A stretch of DNA of 23,587 nucleotides from positions 1 to 23,587 of IMG/VR virus record IMGVR_UViG_3300046467_000885, one strand, 5' to 3'. A model generated the notes under the pieces. That model was not told the DNA's origin. It made no database searches and saw only the letters and a list, made by a program, of their open reading frames with translations. Positions 23,016-23,587 of the stretch are shown piece after piece; within the stretch, counting starts at the first letter, position 1, and every line of letters begins with the position of its first letter. The position numbers and the translations under genes are program-made. This DNA comes from a virus.

Positions 23016-23399
23016 TTGGAAATTTACATAATAACCAAGAACGTTTATGGCAGCGATTTGTTCTACGTCAAGGGCAAGGTTGCTGCAAAGGTAATAAGTC
23101 AGTTAACTGGTCGCAAGACTGTAACTCGGCTAGACATTGACAACCTAGGCATTTTAGGTCTTAAGGTCAGAGTCAGCGAAGAGGCTCAAGAAGCACTAGG
23201 CTGGACTGCTGAAGAAGCTGGGGCTAAGGCAGTAGACAAAGCCGACATGGAAGCTTGGATGGCTTGGAGAGTAAAAAGACCTTTGACGCTAGGAGTCGAA
23301 GAGGCTCAAGAAATTGCCAAGGAGGTTAAGAAAGCTAGAAAGGGTAAACAGCGTCCTCACTACGGCAATGTTTACAGTCGAAACCAACGACGTAGTTAG
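23016..23399 (+). CDS. Early protein of unknown function
   Basis: This 127-aa protein starts at TTG 23016, two bases after the previous stop, with AAGGA seven bases upstream. Residues 1-55 look beta-rich (MEIYIITKNVYGSDLFYVKG, DIDNLGILGLKVRVS). Residues ~57-105 are helical and acidic, with a repeated phrase EEAQE (SEEAQEALGW, VEEAQEIAKE). The last 25 residues are strongly basic (VKKARKGKQRPHYGNVYSRN), suggesting nucleic acid contact. No family is recognised. Hairpin density is clearly lower than in the first early gene. Confidence 0.65.
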   Translation: MEIYIITKNVYGSDLFYVKGKVAAKVISQLTGRKTVTRLDIDNLGILGLKVRVSEEAQEALGWTAEEAGAKAVDKADMEAWMAWRVKRPLTLGVEEAQEIAKEVKKARKGKQRPHYGNVYSRNQRRS

Positions 23400-23400
23400 A

Positions 23401-23432
23401 TATTATACCATATCAATAGATATGGTGTAATA
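23401..23432. repeat. 14-bp inverted repeat between early genes
   Basis: TATTATACCATATC (23401-23414) pairs with GATATGGTGTAATA (23419-23432), with one G-T pair and loop AATA. It begins two bases after the stop of the 127-aa gene. AT-rich flanks but no clean T-run make it either a terminator-like end or an operator. It also contains -10-like TATTAT and TATACC sequences. Confidence 0.55.
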
Positions 23433-23494
23433 ATATAGTGGCAAATTCAGCAACCGACCCGACGGTTTTCGGGACAGTACTAAGGAGTTCAGCA

Positions 23495-23587
23495 ATGGAC
23501 ATCATCATCGGAAAAATCACTAAGGCTTCAGCAGTTGGGACTCACTTAGAGCCAGCTTACGAAGGGACTTTAACTGGTCGCCAAGTT
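23495..23587 (+). CDS. Start of a further early gene (runs off right edge)
   Basis: ATG 23495 has AAGGAG (23482-23487) seven bases upstream and opens 31 codons to the window end (MDIIIGKITKASAVGTHLEP, then AYEGTLTGRQV). This is too little to assign a function. Unlike its neighbours it uses ATG. A small hairpin, CCCGA/TCGGG (23458-23473), lies in the short gap before it. Confidence 0.6.
   Translation, partial: MDIIIGKITKASAVGTHLEPAYEGTLTGRQV

Overview
This window looks like part of the genome of a tailed double-stranded DNA phage (Caudoviricetes) of unknown host. The basis is a contiguous late block in standard order: terminase large subunit, portal, a giant virion or injected protein, scaffold, HK97-fold capsid protein, connector and tail proteins. 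All of it lies on the minus strand and is packed with 1-base overlaps or gaps of a few bases. I see no tail sheath, no tape-measure coiled coil and no integrase, so a short-tailed (podovirus-like) particle is my best guess. It cannot be proved from this window. No tRNA, rRNA, CRISPR array or insertion sequence was seen.

Layout. Bases 1-20997 are the late operon, read right to left: terminase (20997-19621), portal (19619-17754), coiled-coil protein (17750-16497), 102-aa protein (16487-16179), 2484-aa protein with HExxH motif (16179-8725), scaffold (8645-7830), major capsid protein (7818-6943), AT-hook-tailed small protein (6916-6635), probable decoration protein (6555-5800), small basic protein (5781-5440), connector with a beta-sandwich insert (5432-4176), large beta-rich tail protein (4176-2287), VSR-like nuclease-fold protein (2287-1889), and the start of a long tail fibre running off the left edge (1882-1). 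Bases 21001-21891 form a divergent control region with no convincing gene. It holds a G-rich stretch, a 140-base tract with no G at all on the + strand, and many perfect hairpins. From 21892 to the right edge, small + strand genes, probably early genes, are read left to right, most from TTG starts with clear Shine-Dalgarno sequences.

The most unusual signal is RNA or DNA structure in the divergent and early region. The first substantial early gene (about 21977-22447) is built from about 14 consecutive short perfect hairpins spaced roughly every 24 bases through its coding sequence. Directly downstream, 22481-22539 folds on paper into a three-way junction that matches a type III hammerhead ribozyme in every position except a one-base insertion in the CUGANGA core, and its two loops can kiss by five pairs. 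Hairpins continue through a 46-aa zinc-ribbon gene just downstream. The terminase leader on the other strand has three mutually competing segments able to hide or free its Shine-Dalgarno sequence. All structure calls were made by eye and were not computed.
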